Of a stretch of 64,000 nt of DNA, positions 8,263 through 17,761 are shown in pieces; the first letter of the stretch is position 1, and every line of letters starts with the position of its first letter. Source of the DNA: Shewanella violacea DSS12. Lineage in GTDB: Bacteria; Pseudomonadota; Gammaproteobacteria; Enterobacterales; Shewanellaceae. The notes beneath the pieces were generated by a model. That model did not search any database. It was not told the DNA's origin and was given only the letters and a program-made list of their open reading frames with translations. Both the position numbers and the translations under genes were made by a program. The stretch lies in assembly GCF_000091325.1 (NCBI RefSeq), contig NC_014012.1:2338824-2402823 (forward strand). The letters are read 5' to 3'.

Positions 8263-9441
8263 ATGAGCAACGCAACAAGCGATAATGAGACTGTCCATAG
8301 AGTCAGTTTTCTCGACAGGGAGTCGGTTAACATCCCTATTCTTAAAATATTACAAGCCGACGGTACCGTTTATGATAACGCCGTTATGCCTGTAATTGAT
8401 GAAGCATTGGCCCATAGAATCTATGATACTTGTGTCTTCACTCGCGTGTTAGATGAGCGTATGTTGGGTGCACAAAGACAGGGGCGTATCAGCTTCTATA
8501 TGACATGTACCGGTGAAGAAGCCTCTATCATAGGCAGCACGGCTTCCTTAGATGATGGTGATGTTATCTTGGCTCAATACCGTGAGCATGCGGCAATCCG
8601 TTATCGTGGATTCACCACTGAGCAATTTATGAACCAATTGTTCAGTAATGAAAAAGATCTCGGTAAGGGCAGGCAGATGCCGATCCATTACGGCAGTGCC
8701 GAACTCAATTATCAAACCATCTCTTCTCCCTTAGCCACACAGATCCCGCAGGCAACAGGCGTAGGCTACAGCTTTAAGATGCAAGGTAAGCGTAACATCG
8801 CCATCTGTTACTTTGGTGAAGGCGCCGCGTCTGAAGGTGACTTCCATGCCGGTTTAAACATGGCAGCAGTGCTTAAATCACCGACTATTTTCTTCTGTCG
8901 AAATAATGGTTATGCCATTTCGACGCCGACAAGTGAGCAGTACTGTGGTAATGGCATAGCCAGCCGCGGGCCAGGTTACGGCATTCACACGATTCGGGTC
9001 GATGGTAATGATATGTTGGCGGTACTCGCTGCGACACAGCAGGCTCGCGCTTATGCGGTAGAGAATCATTCTCCCGTGTTAATCGAAGCCATGACATATC
9101 GCTTGGGCGCTCACTCATCATCTGACGACCCATCGGGATACCGTTCAAAAGACGAAGAAGCTAAGTGGCAACAGCATGATCCGGTTAAGCGCTTTAAGTT
9201 ATGGATGATCAATAAGGGCTGGTTGACTGAGAGTCAAGATGCTGAAATGTACGAAAGATATCGTAAAGAGATCCTCGCAGAGTTAAAAGTAGCAGAGAAG
9301 CTACCTATGTCTATGCTAGATACCATCATTGAAGATGTCTATGACACACCGCCACCTCGTCTTAAGCAGCAGTTAAAAGATCTTAAGAAACATCTTAAAA
9401 AATACCCAGATTCCTATCCAAACAGTAAAGGGAGACTCTAA
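8263..9441 (+). CDS. bkdA1: Branched-chain 2-oxoacid dehydrogenase E1 alpha subunit
   Basis: Thiamine-diphosphate subunit that decarboxylates the 2-oxoacids of valine, leucine and isoleucine. 392 residues from the ATG at 8263, which has AAGAGA upstream; the frame is open to 8197 but the added residues are not conserved. Seen: RMLGAQRQGRISFYMTCTGE, the ThDP-binding GEGAASEGDFHAGLNMAAV with FFCRNNGYAIST, and the phosphorylation-loop-like YRLGAHSSSDDPSGYR. It is followed after three bases by bkdA2, so the subunits are translationally coupled. Confidence 0.93.
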   Translation: MSNATSDNETVHRVSFLDRESVNIPILKILQADGTVYDNAVMPVIDEALAHRIYDTCVFTRVLDERMLGAQRQGRISFYMTCTGEEASIIGSTASLDDGDVILAQYREHAAIRYRGFTTEQFMNQLFSNEKDLGKGRQMPIHYGSAELNYQTISSPLATQIPQATGVGYSFKMQGKRNIAICYFGEGAASEGDFHAGLNMAAVLKSPTIFFCRNNGYAISTPTSEQYCGNGIASRGPGYGIHTIRVDGNDMLAVLAATQQARAYAVENHSPVLIEAMTYRLGAHSSSDDPSGYRSKDEEAKWQQHDPVKRFKLWMINKGWLTESQDAEMYERYRKEILAELKVAEKLPMSMLDTIIEDVYDTPPPRLKQQLKDLKKHLKKYPDSYPNSKGRL

Positions 9442-9444
9442 GTC

Positions 9445-10422
9445 GTGGCTGAGATTAACATGTTACAAGCCATCAATGATGCGCTATCCATTGCGCTGGA
9501 GTCTGATGAAAACTCGATTCTGTTTGGTGAAGATGTAGGACATTTTGGTGGTGTATTTAGAGCGACATCGGGCCTGCAAGATAAATTTGGCCGCGATCGT
9601 TGCTTCAATACACCTTTAACCGAGCAAGGCATAGCCGGTTTTGCCAATGGTTTAGCCTCCAACGGCATGGTAGCCATTGCCGAAATTCAGTTTGCCGATT
9701 ATATCTTTCCCGCCTTCGATCAGATAGTGAATGAAACTGCTAAGTTCAGATATCGAAGTGGTAATGAGTTTAATGTCGGTGGTGTGACTTTCAGGACGCC
9801 TTATGGCGGTGGCATCGCTGGCGGACATTACCATTCTCAATCACCAGAAGCTTATTTTACCCATACTGCGGGTCTCAAGGTAGTGGTTCCTCGTAACGCC
9901 TATCAGGCCAAGGGCCTGTTGTTGGCGTCTATTCGCGATCCTAACCCGGTGATATTCTTCGAGCCTAAGCGTCTTTATCGCGCCAATATTGCCGAAGTAC
10001 CCGATGGAGATTATGAGATAGAGCTGGGTAAAGCCGAAGTCGTCAGACAAGGTAGTGACATTACCTTAGTTGCCTGGGGAGCTCAGGTGGAGATCATCGA
10101 AAAAGCAGCAGATATGGCGGCTAAGAAAGGGATCTCATGTGAGATTGTTGATCTAAGAACCTTGTCTCCCTGGGATGTTGATACCCTTGCGGCTTCAGTC
10201 AAAAAAACAGGACGCTTGCTTATTAACCATGAAGCGCCACTGACTGGCGGATTCGCCGGAGAGATCTCTGCGACGATTCAAGAGGAGTGTTTTTTGCACT
10301 TAGAATCGCCTATCGCCCGAGTCTGTGGTCTGGATACGCCTTATCCATTGATCCATGAGAAAGAATATATGCCAGACGCGCTTAAGACATTCGAAGCGAT
10401 TAAAGCAACGGTCAATTTTTAG
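9445..10422 (+). CDS. bkdA2: Branched-chain 2-oxoacid dehydrogenase E1 beta subunit
   Basis: Partner of BkdA1 in the alpha2-beta2 E1 heterotetramer. 325 residues, the normal size. Seen: [32 protein letters not shown] (the catalytic Glu that protonates ThDP), [19 protein letters not shown], and the C-terminal transketolase-like half with [16 protein letters not shown] and [17 protein letters not shown]. Start GTG at 9445 with GGGAGA upstream; three bases separate it from bkdA1 and nine from bkdB. Confidence 0.94.
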   Translation: MAEINMLQAINDALSIALESDENSILFGEDVGHFGGVFRATSGLQDKFGRDRCFNTPLTEQGIAGFANGLASNGMVAIAEIQFADYIFPAFDQIVNETAKFRYRSGNEFNVGGVTFRTPYGGGIAGGHYHSQSPEAYFTHTAGLKVVVPRNAYQAKGLLLASIRDPNPVIFFEPKRLYRANIAEVPDGDYEIELGKAEVVRQGSDITLVAWGAQVEIIEKAADMAAKKGISCEIVDLRTLSPWDVDTLAASVKKTGRLLINHEAPLTGGFAGEISATIQEECFLHLESPIARVCGLDTPYPLIHEKEYMPDALKTFEAIKATVNF

Positions 10423-10431
10423 GAGTCTGGC

Positions 10432-12039
10432 ATGATTAAAGAATTTATTCTTCCCGATATTGGAGAAGGGATTGTTGAGTGTGAATTGGTCGAATGGTTG
10501 GTGAATGAAGGTGATCTTGTCATCGAAGATCAACCGATTGCTGATGTGATGACAGATAAGGCTCTCGTGCAGATCCCCGCACCCCATGGTGGTGTCATCA
10601 AAAAACTTCACTATGCTAAAGGGGATATAGCAATCGTACATGCACCACTTTATTCAGTCGATATCAGTGGCACAGAGCAAGATGATGTGAGTGATGAGGC
10701 GGGAAAATCATCAGATGAGCCAAACTCCCATCACATCGATGAAGAAATTTCACTGCCAGATGCCGTTAAGCTTGCCAGCAAAGTGCACATAGAAGAATTT
10801 CTTCTGCCAGACATAGGCGAAGGCATTGTTGAGTGTGAGCTAGTTGAATGGCTCGTCAATGAAGGCGATATCGTGGCGGAAGACCAGCCCATTGCCGATG
10901 TCATGACTGACAAGGCCCTGGTACAAATACCGGCAATTAAAGCGGGTAAAATCGTTAAGCTATATTATCGTAAAGGCCAATTGGCACGAGTCCATGAACC
11001 TCTGTTTGCCGTTGAAGTTGAGTCTGAAGAGATTATTGATCTTGCTGTTACTGCGACAGTCGAAGAGTCTGGCGAACAGCCCAATCAAGAAATGAGTGAG
11101 CCTGTCCCTCAGGGCAAGGCGCTGGCGAGCCCTGCGGTTCGGCGCATGGCGAGAAGCTTAGATATTGATATTTCAACCGTCAGTGGTTCAGGCAAAAATG
11201 GCCGGGTCTATAAAGAAGATATCCAGCGTCATCGGTCAGGCGTAAGCATCTCTTCAAATACAATGGAGTCTGGCTCTTCATCTGTCGACATTTGCTCCAC
11301 AGTGGCCAAATCGGCTCAGGTACCGGCTCATAGTGAGAACAGGGTAGAGGCTATTCGCGGCGTTCAGGCTGTGATGGCTAAGATGATGACTGAGTCAGTA
11401 TCGACCATTCCTCATTTTACTTATTGTGAAGAGATTGACTTAACCGAGTTGGTCAAGCTACGTGAGAGTATGAAGAAGAAGTATTCAAATGATGAGCTAA
11501 AGCTCACCATGATGCCATTTTTCATGAAGTCACTGTCATTGGCACTCACCGCATTTCCTATTATCAATAGTCGGGTAAATGCCGATTGCACCGAGTTGAC
11601 CTATCTCTCGCGTCACAACATAGGCATGGCAGTGGACTCTAAAGTGGGTCTATTGGTGCCCAATGTTAAAGATGTGCAGGATAAGTCGATTTTAGACATA
11701 GCCACCGAGATCACTCGTCTGACAATTGCGGCTCGTAGTGGTCGTGTGAGCCCAAGCGATCTTAAAGAGGGCACAGTGTCTATTTCCAATATAGGCGCAC
11801 TTGGCGGCACTGTAGCGACACCTATCATCAATAAACCTGAAGTGGCGATTGTGGCCTTGGGCAGGATGCAGGTTTTACCTAGATTTAACGCCGATGGTGA
11901 AGTGGAAGCGCGCAAAATAATGCAGATCAGTTGGTCAGGTGATCATAGAGTCATAGATGGTGGCACCATAGCCAGATTCTGTAATCTGTGGAAGCTTTAT
12001 CTAGAGCAGCCCCAAGAGATGCTATTAGCCATGAAGTAG
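10432..12039 (+). CDS. bkdB: Branched-chain 2-oxoacid dehydrogenase E2 with two lipoyl domains
   Basis: Dihydrolipoyl acyltransferase core of the complex, 535 residues. Domains: lipoyl 1 (about 2-78, lipoyl Lys43 in TDKALVQIP), acidic linker, lipoyl 2 (about 121-196, Lys161 in the same motif), peripheral-subunit-binding domain (about 230-265, ASPAVRRMARSLDID), flexible linker, and catalytic domain with HRVIDGG (His505, Asp509). The two lipoyl domains are nearly identical in protein (LPDIGEGIVECELVEWLVNE in both) but differ at many third codon positions, so the duplication is old and under selection. No E3 gene is nearby; the complex presumably shares the lpd product of pyruvate dehydrogenase. 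Confidence 0.94.
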   Translation: MIKEFILPDIGEGIVECELVEWLVNEGDLVIEDQPIADVMTDKALVQIPAPHGGVIKKLHYAKGDIAIVHAPLYSVDISGTEQDDVSDEAGKSSDEPNSHHIDEEISLPDAVKLASKVHIEEFLLPDIGEGIVECELVEWLVNEGDIVAEDQPIADVMTDKALVQIPAIKAGKIVKLYYRKGQLARVHEPLFAVEVESEEIIDLAVTATVEESGEQPNQEMSEPVPQGKALASPAVRRMARSLDIDISTVSGSGKNGRVYKEDIQRHRSGVSISSNTMESGSSSVDICSTVAKSAQVPAHSENRVEAIRGVQAVMAKMMTESVSTIPHFTYCEEIDLTELVKLRESMKKKYSNDELKLTMMPFFMKSLSLALTAFPIINSRVNADCTELTYLSRHNIGMAVDSKVGLLVPNVKDVQDKSILDIATEITRLTIAARSGRVSPSDLKEGTVSISNIGALGGTVATPIINKPEVAIVALGRMQVLPRFNADGEVEARKIMQISWSGDHRVIDGGTIARFCNLWKLYLEQPQEMLLAMK

Positions 12040-12067
12040 CTCACCACATAGGCATCTGGTACGAAGA

Positions 12068-12092
12068 GAAGGGCGCATAAGCGCTCTTTTTT
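12068..12092 (+). terminator. Terminator after the bkd operon
   Basis: AGGGCGC and GCGCTCT (one G-U pair) form a stem with a four-base loop, followed by six T. Confidence 0.75.
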
Positions 12093-12136
12093 ATGGCTAT
12101 TGCGCTTTTTTAGTTAATTTTTCAATCATATTTACG

Positions 12137-12142
12137 TATAAT
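12137..12142 (+). promoter_or_regulatory. Putative -10 element for nadA
   Basis: A perfect TATAAT hexamer stands 33 bases before the nadA start, in AT-rich DNA after the bkd terminator. The -35 region (TTAATT, 17 bases upstream) is weak. Confidence 0.45.
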
Positions 12143-12174
12143 CCCGCGAATAATAAATCCTCCTTGGTTTTAAG

Positions 12175-13242
12175 ATGAGTCAGTCAGCCCCACAAATTGA
12201 AGATATTCAATATATTTTTCCGCCTAAACCACTTCCACTAAGCGATCTCGACAAAGCGAGTCATAAGTCGCGTATCAAGCAGTTATTGATTGAGAAAGAT
12301 GCGGTACTCGTGGCTCATTATTATACCGATCCCGAGATCCAGGCTCTGGCAGAAGAAACTGGTGGCTGTGTCTCAGACTCATTGGAGATGGCCAGATTTG
12401 GTCGCGATCACCCGGCTAAGACTCTGATTGTCGCTGGGGTTAAGTTTATGGGGGAGACCTCGAAGATTTTGAGTCCGGAAAAAACGGTACTCATGCCGAC
12501 TTTGGATGCGACCTGCTCGCTGGATATAGGCTGTCCTATTGAGGCCTTCAGTGAATTCTGTGATGCTCACCCTGATCATACCGTTGTGGTTTATGCCAAC
12601 ACATCAGCCGCCGTTAAAGCCCGTGCAGATTGGGTTGTTACCTCAAGCATTGCCCTTGAAATTGTTGAGCATCTAGATAGCCAAGATAAGAAAATAATTT
12701 GGGGGCCCGATCGTCATCTAGGTGGTTACATCGCTAAACAGACTGGCGCTGAGATGTTGATGTGGCAAGGTGACTGTATAGTCCACGATGAGTTTAAGGC
12801 TAAGGCGCTGCGGGAGCTTAAGCTGCTGCATCCTACCGCTGCAATACTGGTTCACCCTGAATCACCAGCAAGTGTCGTTGAGCTTGCCGATGCCGTTGGC
12901 TCGACCAGTCAGCTTATTAAAGCTGCCCAGCAGATGGATAACGACAAATTCATCGTCGCAACCGATAAAGGCATCTTCTATAAGATGCAACAGGCAGCAC
13001 CTGACAAAATTCTTATCGAAGCGCCGACTGGCGGAAATGGTGCAACTTGTAGGAGCTGCGCCCACTGCCCTTGGATGGCCATGAATGGTCTGCAGGCGAT
13101 AGAAGCGTCATTGTTGGCCATTGACACCAGCAAGCATGAGATCTTTGTCGATGATGAGTTACGCCAAGCTGCATTAATCCCCTTAGATAGAATGCTTAAT
13201 TTCGCTGCGGAATTAAACATGAAGGTAAAAGGAAATGCCTGA
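12175..13242 (+). CDS. nadA: Quinolinate synthase A
   Basis: 4Fe-4S enzyme that condenses iminoaspartate with dihydroxyacetone phosphate to quinolinate in NAD synthesis. 355 residues. Seen: [20 protein letters not shown] near residue 43, [12 protein letters not shown], and the cluster and nearby cysteines in [16 protein letters not shown] and [10 protein letters not shown]. The last motif corresponds to the CxxCxxCPWM pattern of the E. coli-type enzyme. No nadB or nadC is adjacent; the gene stands alone between two terminators. Confidence 0.96.
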   Translation: MSQSAPQIEDIQYIFPPKPLPLSDLDKASHKSRIKQLLIEKDAVLVAHYYTDPEIQALAEETGGCVSDSLEMARFGRDHPAKTLIVAGVKFMGETSKILSPEKTVLMPTLDATCSLDIGCPIEAFSEFCDAHPDHTVVVYANTSAAVKARADWVVTSSIALEIVEHLDSQDKKIIWGPDRHLGGYIAKQTGAEMLMWQGDCIVHDEFKAKALRELKLLHPTAAILVHPESPASVVELADAVGSTSQLIKAAQQMDNDKFIVATDKGIFYKMQQAAPDKILIEAPTGGNGATCRSCAHCPWMAMNGLQAIEASLLAIDTSKHEIFVDDELRQAALIPLDRMLNFAAELNMKVKGNA

Positions 13243-13315
13243 TGTAAGCTTTTGGTTGGCTTTGGGTGATGAATAAGTTCCCCCCAAGTAACGTATAAGT
13301 TTGATCTGTATTAAT

Positions 13316-13341
13316 AAGCCCTCAATTAGAGGGCTTTTTTG
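13316..13341 (+). terminator. Terminator after nadA
   Basis: AAGCCCTC (13316-13323) and GAGGGCTT (13329-13336), five-base loop, followed by T residues. Confidence 0.85.
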
Positions 13342-13422
13342 TGGGGATTTTCTAAGTCTTTCTGACGATTTGCACTAGACTCTGGCCATATCGCTTCAGT
13401 CTGTTGCTCAAGGAGAGCATTT

Positions 13423-15417
13423 ATGAATATTCGATGGATCGAAAACCTTACGATAAAAAATAAACTGCTTATGGTTATCATGCCCCCCATCATGGGGTGC
13501 ATTGTTTTTGGCTCATCAATTGTCTATAGCCAATTCCAGTTAAGCCAAAGTCTATCTAAGGTGCAGTTGCTCAGCGAGCTGGCGGGTGTAAATAGTTCAC
13601 TAGTACATGAATTACAAAAAGAGCGCGGCATGAGTGCCGGATTTCTGAGTGCCAAAGGTCAAGCGTTTGCGGCTACACTGCCCAAACAGAGAAAGCTGAC
13701 CGACAGACAGATCACCACATTTCAATCTTTTATTGCCCAAAACCCTTTACCTAATGCCTTTGACCATCAACTCAGCAGTGTCAATAAGGCCTTAGCAAGT
13801 CTTCATGGGCTGAGAAATCGCGTCGACAGCTTATCGGTTCCAGTCTCTGATGAAGTAGAGTTTTATACCGAGCTCAATATGACATTACTCAACATCGTCG
13901 ATCAAACTGCCCATGAGGGGGCGAGCCAGGAAATTGCCATCAAAGCCGCGTCTTTTAGTGCTTATTTGCAGATGAAGGAAGCTGCTGGACTCGAACGTGC
14001 CGTGCTTAGCTCTATGTTTGGACAAGATGAAATCGAGGCCCAGAGCTTTATTAATTTTGTCACCTTAATGGCAAAACAAAACAGCAATCAAGGACGATTC
14101 TTGGCATTAGCAGATGCCCAAACGAAACAAAATTATCACCTTTTGCAAAGCTCTAGCGCCTTTGATGATGTTAATACACTCAGGCAAGTCGTGTTAAGCC
14201 AAAATGTAGCGGCCATTGCAGCACAAGGTCCAGAGCAATGGTTTACTTTAGCCACTGGGCGTATCGAACTCCTCAGTCAGTTCGAGCAATCACTGGCCTT
14301 TGGCTTAACGGCTCAGACTGAAAAGCTGTTATCGGCATCAAATACCTTGATGTATAGCATCATAACTCTGATGTTATTATCTGGCACTTTAGTGTTCGGC
14401 ATGTCTATCTTACTGGGCAGGTATCTGCATCATAATTTGACCAAGATGCATTCAGTGGTTACTCAAGCACAAACCAGTTTCGACCTTAGCCTACGAGTTA
14501 AAGCCGACACTAATGATGAATTGGGTCAACTGGGTAAGGCATTCAACCAGATGATGATGGATTTTGAGCATGTTATTTTAAGAGTCAGAGACAATACCGC
14601 GAGTTTATTATCAGCATCCCAGAAGATGGATACCTGTGCGACCTCAATGCAACGTGACGTTGCCATAGGCCATTGCGAGTCTGAGCAGGTGGCCTCTGCG
14701 ATGACCGAAATGAGTGCCACGGTACAGGAGATAGCCCAGAATGCCGTCAGTGCATCGGAAGCATCCACTGCCGCTAATTTAGATGCCAAAGAAGGGCGAC
14801 TAGAGGTCAGCAAGAGCGGGGCCAGTATCAAGTTACTCGCGGTAGAAATCGGTGATGCTTCCAATGCTATTCATAAACTGGATAATGACATTGAATCTAT
14901 CGTGAGTGTATTGAGCGTAATTAGTGGCATTGCAGATCAAACTAACTTACTCGCATTGAATGCCGCCATTGAAGCCGCCAGAGCCGGAGAGATGGGCCGC
15001 GGTTTTGCAGTAGTAGCCGATGAGGTGAGAAGCCTGGCACAACGTGCACAAGCTTCCACCGAAGATATCCGCACCATGACGGAACGCCTTGAGTCTGGCG
15101 CTAAACTTGCGGTCACTGCGATGGAGAAGGGCAAGGCGCAAGCCGAGCTAAGTGTTATGGAGTCTCGAAAGGCCGGAGAAGAGCTAGACCGCATAGTCAC
15201 TGAGGTCGAGATTATCGACAGCATGAATGAGCAGATAGCGGCGGCGACTCACGAGCAGTCAACTGTGTCTGAAGAGGTTAATCGTAATGCGCTTAAGATA
15301 AGCGAAACTTATCGAAATACCCAAGCCGTTGCCGATGAGCTGAGTCAGCTTAACCAAGCGTTACTCCAAGGTGCTAACAAGATGGCCCAGGAAGTTAGCA
15401 AATTCAAATTAAGCTAA
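13423..15417 (+). CDS. Methyl-accepting chemotaxis protein with NIT-type sensor domain
   Basis: Transmembrane chemoreceptor of 664 residues. Order: short cytoplasmic start, membrane segment about 15-37, periplasmic domain to about 305 with the NIT-family signature [15 protein letters not shown] (about 61-75), second membrane segment about 311-332, HAMP domain, and a long signalling coiled coil. The CheA/CheW-contacting hairpin tip reads [20 protein letters not shown], then [19 protein letters not shown] domains are known for nitrate/nitrite sensing in some proteins, but the ligand here is not known. There is no C-terminal NWETF-type CheR-tethering pentapeptide. Single gene, closed by its own terminator. 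Confidence 0.92.
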   Translation: MNIRWIENLTIKNKLLMVIMPPIMGCIVFGSSIVYSQFQLSQSLSKVQLLSELAGVNSSLVHELQKERGMSAGFLSAKGQAFAATLPKQRKLTDRQITTFQSFIAQNPLPNAFDHQLSSVNKALASLHGLRNRVDSLSVPVSDEVEFYTELNMTLLNIVDQTAHEGASQEIAIKAASFSAYLQMKEAAGLERAVLSSMFGQDEIEAQSFINFVTLMAKQNSNQGRFLALADAQTKQNYHLLQSSSAFDDVNTLRQVVLSQNVAAIAAQGPEQWFTLATGRIELLSQFEQSLAFGLTAQTEKLLSASNTLMYSIITLMLLSGTLVFGMSILLGRYLHHNLTKMHSVVTQAQTSFDLSLRVKADTNDELGQLGKAFNQMMMDFEHVILRVRDNTASLLSASQKMDTCATSMQRDVAIGHCESEQVASAMTEMSATVQEIAQNAVSASEASTAANLDAKEGRLEVSKSGASIKLLAVEIGDASNAIHKLDNDIESIVSVLSVISGIADQTNLLALNAAIEAARAGEMGRGFAVVADEVRSLAQRAQASTEDIRTMTERLESGAKLAVTAMEKGKAQAELSVMESRKAGEELDRIVTEVEIIDSMNEQIAAATHEQSTVSEEVNRNALKISETYRNTQAVADELSQLNQALLQGANKMAQEVSKFKLS

Positions 15418-15496
15418 ACTCAGTGACATAGAGTCAAGCAGCTAATCCACTAGATATTAGCCACTAGATATCGTTATTCGTGACTCATCTGAAACG

Positions 15497-15527
15497 AAAC
15501 AAGCCTACTATTCAAGTAGGCTTGTTT
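15497..15527 (+). terminator. Terminator after the chemoreceptor gene
   Basis: AAACAAGCCTACT and AGTAGGCTTGTTT form a perfect 13-bp stem with a five-base loop, 80 bases past the stop codon. Confidence 0.8.
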
Positions 15528-15646
15528 GCAGAATATGGCGCATCCTCGCATCCTCGCTCCTGACACTGAGGACCTAGGGCGTACTCAATAATCCAGGGAT
15601 CTGCTACACTGCTGTAGGTTACTTTTCAATTTAAGATCAATTTGTT

Positions 15647-16456
15647 ATGCAGCGCCCACCACTACGTCAAGCCAAAACCATAGATAACGTTTTTAATAGT
15701 GCTTATTGGCACCTTGGTCAGCAAGATTTTACCATTAATGAAATTCGCACCAAGCTTGAGCGTAAAACAGAAAACCAAGAGTGGATTGAGACCGTACTGG
15801 CCAAACTCATAGAAAATGGTTATTTAAAAAATGACTATGACTTTGCGGTGCGCTATTGCGAGGTGGCCTTTAGTAATGAACTGGGTGCCGGCGCTATAAG
15901 ACGTAAGTTACAAAGGCGCGGCGTACCGGTTACAGAGATAGATACTGCCATAGAGCAAGTCATGGACGACAAAGATGTCGATGCCTTTAAGATGGCCACA
16001 TCTAGACTGCTAAGCAGATTTGTTAACTTCTATGGCACCAACAAAGAAAAAGTCTATGCCCAGATGACCACAAAAGGTTTTTCTCGCGTAGAAATTGATC
16101 ACGCGTTATCACAACACCCAGAACGTGAAACACTGCGCAGTAAATTAGCCGTCAAAGCAGATAAAGCCGATTTAGCCACCGAAATAATCAAATTGTTTAA
16201 TAAAGGTAAAGGCGAAACTCTCATCCTGCAGGAGCTAAAACAGCGACTGATTGATGTGAGTGACTTTGAAGAGACCTTGTACCAATTAACCCTAACAGAT
16301 GATGTGGATTTTTATCAAAGCTGTAAAAATCAGCTGGCTAAAAAGCGCTATAACTTAGCGGACTATAAAGAAAAATCGAAAGCCTATGCGTATTTATCCC
16401 GTAAAGGCTTTGGCAGTGATGAAATAAAAGAGGCAATGAATCCGGAAGATGACTAG
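15647..16456 (+). CDS. Long RecX-family protein
   Basis: 269-residue protein built of RecX-like three-helix repeats: for example NVFNSAYWHLGQQDFTINEI, ENGYLKNDYDFAVRYCEVAF, GAGAIRRKLQRRGVP and KAYAYLSRKGFGSDEIKEAM. Classical RecX, which caps and inhibits RecA filaments, is about 150-170 residues; this one carries extra repeats. It is not beside recA, so it is probably a second, longer member of the family and its effect on RecA is an inference. The end MNPEDD is acidic. No operon partner: about 190 bases separate it from the next gene. Confidence 0.75.
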   Translation: MQRPPLRQAKTIDNVFNSAYWHLGQQDFTINEIRTKLERKTENQEWIETVLAKLIENGYLKNDYDFAVRYCEVAFSNELGAGAIRRKLQRRGVPVTEIDTAIEQVMDDKDVDAFKMATSRLLSRFVNFYGTNKEKVYAQMTTKGFSRVEIDHALSQHPERETLRSKLAVKADKADLATEIIKLFNKGKGETLILQELKQRLIDVSDFEETLYQLTLTDDVDFYQSCKNQLAKKRYNLADYKEKSKAYAYLSRKGFGSDEIKEAMNPEDD

Positions 16457-16667
16457 AAGATGGCAAGGGGCTTATAACTTTTACCTTCACCCTTATCTAT
16501 CGCTTCGAGATACTGGACTTTCTTGAATTTAAACAGAGTCTGTATGTTATTGATAACAATGGCTGGCATGTTTTATCTAAGGGTAAGTGTAAATATTGAG
16601 GCACAGTCAACTTTTAATGGATTAGGTATAGGGCTATAATGGTCGCGAACTATACAAAAGTTAGGTA

Positions 16668-17024
16668 TTGATGAACAATAACAGAGAGATAATCGCGTAT
16701 CTTCGCGAACGTATTCCGACCTTCGAATGTGTGCCAGGTTGTCACGATTGCTGTGGACCGGTAACCACTTCCTCGGAAGAGATGTCGCGCCTGCCAGTAA
16801 AAACAGATGCTGAACACGATGCCGCGTTAGATGAGTATAACTGTGTACACCTGGGGCCTAATGGTTGCAATGTGTACGAAGAACGTCCCTTGATCTGCCG
16901 AGTGTTTGGCACCACACCCAATATGCCTTGCCCAAATAGTTGTCGACCAAAAGAAATGATTGACTCGAAAACGGAACGTCAGATCCATCACTTCATCAGA
17001 AACACACGACAAGTGTTAGTGTAA
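16668..17024 (+). CDS. YkgJ-family cysteine-cluster protein
   Basis: 118 residues with eight-plus cysteines in the pattern of the YkgJ (zinc/iron-chelating) domain: CVPGCHDCCGPVT (about 19-31), YNCVHLGPNGCNVYEERPLI (about 61-80) followed by CRVFG, and CPNSCRP. Proteins of this family are thought to bind Zn or an Fe-S cluster; their molecular role is mostly unknown. Monocistronic, followed by a strong bidirectional hairpin. The two starting methionines (MMNNN) leave the start uncertain by one codon. Confidence 0.85.
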   Translation: MMNNNREIIAYLRERIPTFECVPGCHDCCGPVTTSSEEMSRLPVKTDAEHDAALDEYNCVHLGPNGCNVYEERPLICRVFGTTPNMPCPNSCRPKEMIDSKTERQIHHFIRNTRQVLV

Positions 17025-17083
17025 CTGAGCCCTAAGCTGATTTGACTCAAGTCGATTGAAGCCAAGCTAATAGAAGATTATCA

Positions 17084-17133
17084 AAACGATTTTTTACACT
17101 CGGCGTTGTCACTTGCCGAGTGTTTCTCGTTTT
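17084..17133 (+). terminator. Extended hairpin after the YkgJ-type gene
   Basis: ACACTCGGC (17096-17104) pairs with GCCGAGTGT (17115-17123). The flanks AAAACGA (17084-17090) and TCGTTTT (17127-17133) also pair, giving a long interrupted stem usable in both directions. Confidence 0.75.
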
Positions 17134-17280
17134 GAAGCGTCAAACTCTGGGATGGTCAAGATAGTCATGACCAAATGAATGTTTAGTCATGTATTGAGGA
17201 TGGTTTTCTACTTTTAGTTTAAGTAATGGCGGTATGTAGGAGTCAATCTAGTGTGTAATGATCCCAAATTGATGCCAAAC

Positions 17281-17308
17281 AAAAAAGCAGCCAATAGGCT
17301 GCTTTTTT
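17281..17308 (-). terminator. Terminator of the tRNA-Ser transcript
   Basis: AAAAAAGCAGCC and GGCTGCTTTTTT are a perfect 12-bp stem with loop AATA, 12 bases beyond the 3' end of the minus-strand tRNA. Confidence 0.85.
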
Positions 17309-17319
17309 GTTATAGAATA

Positions 17320-17410
17320 TGGCGGTGAGTTAGGGGTTCGAACCCTAGATGGGCTATAAACCCATACACACTTTCCAGGCGTGCGCCTTCAGCCACTCAG
17401 CCAACTCACC
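17320..17410 (-). tRNA. tRNA-Ser (anticodon GGA)
   Basis: Read on the minus strand, the 91 bases start GGTGAGTTGGCTGAGTGGCT and end with an encoded CCA. The acceptor arms GGTGAGT and ACTCACC pair. The anticodon loop contains CTGGAAA with GGA at 17374-17376, reading UCC and UCU codons. The long variable arm (TGTATGGG...CCCAT) and the T loop GGTTCGAACCC are typical of tRNA-Ser and match E. coli serW/serX closely. Confidence 0.97.
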
Positions 17411-17699
17411 AAATTCCGTTATGTTTAAAGTGTTTAACGCCACCAATATCGTTAAAAGATTCATCAAGCTGGCTTAATTGCTTTCTCCTTTAACGGAGCC
17501 CGTACTTTACGCAATACAGGTTTAATGGTCAAGGGATAAAAGTGTACTTTCAAGTGTTTGCACGTTTGCTAAGCAATTTGACTGCAATTGGCTCAAGTTT
17601 TATGAGAAAAACTGAGTCATTGAGCCATTTAGCCTACAGATGGTGGCTGAGCCAGTGTCATTTTATGATGAGGAGATTGTTTCGCAGTAACACAAAATC
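17411..17699. other. Intergenic stretch between tRNA-Ser and cls terminator
   Basis: About 290 bases, AT-rich, with no open frame of note on either strand. It must hold the tRNA-Ser promoter on the minus strand, but I could not pick a convincing -35/-10 pair. Confidence 0.5.
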
Positions 17700-17720
17700 G
17701 TGACGCTAAAATAGCGTCAC
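17700..17720 (-). terminator. Hairpin after cls
   Basis: GTGACGCTA and TAGCGTCAC form a 9-bp stem with loop AAA, 42 bases beyond the cls stop. The following minus-strand sequence GATTTTG is only weakly T-rich. Confidence 0.65.
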
Positions 17721-17761
17721 TTTAAATGTGCTAGGAATATGAATGCTGGTGTACAGGGTAA

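Noticed and set aside
10432..10960. Assembly duplication in bkdB lipoyl region
   Set aside because: The two domains differ at many synonymous sites, so they are a genuine old duplication, and two-lipoyl E2 proteins are common.
14526..14864. 112-residue minus-strand ORF inside the chemoreceptor gene
   Set aside because: Antisense shadow; the plus strand carries the MCP signalling domain.
16541..16562. Operator-like near-palindrome GTTATTGATAAC before the YkgJ-type gene
   Set aside because: Only one site, over 100 bases from the start, and no match to a known regulator that I could defend.
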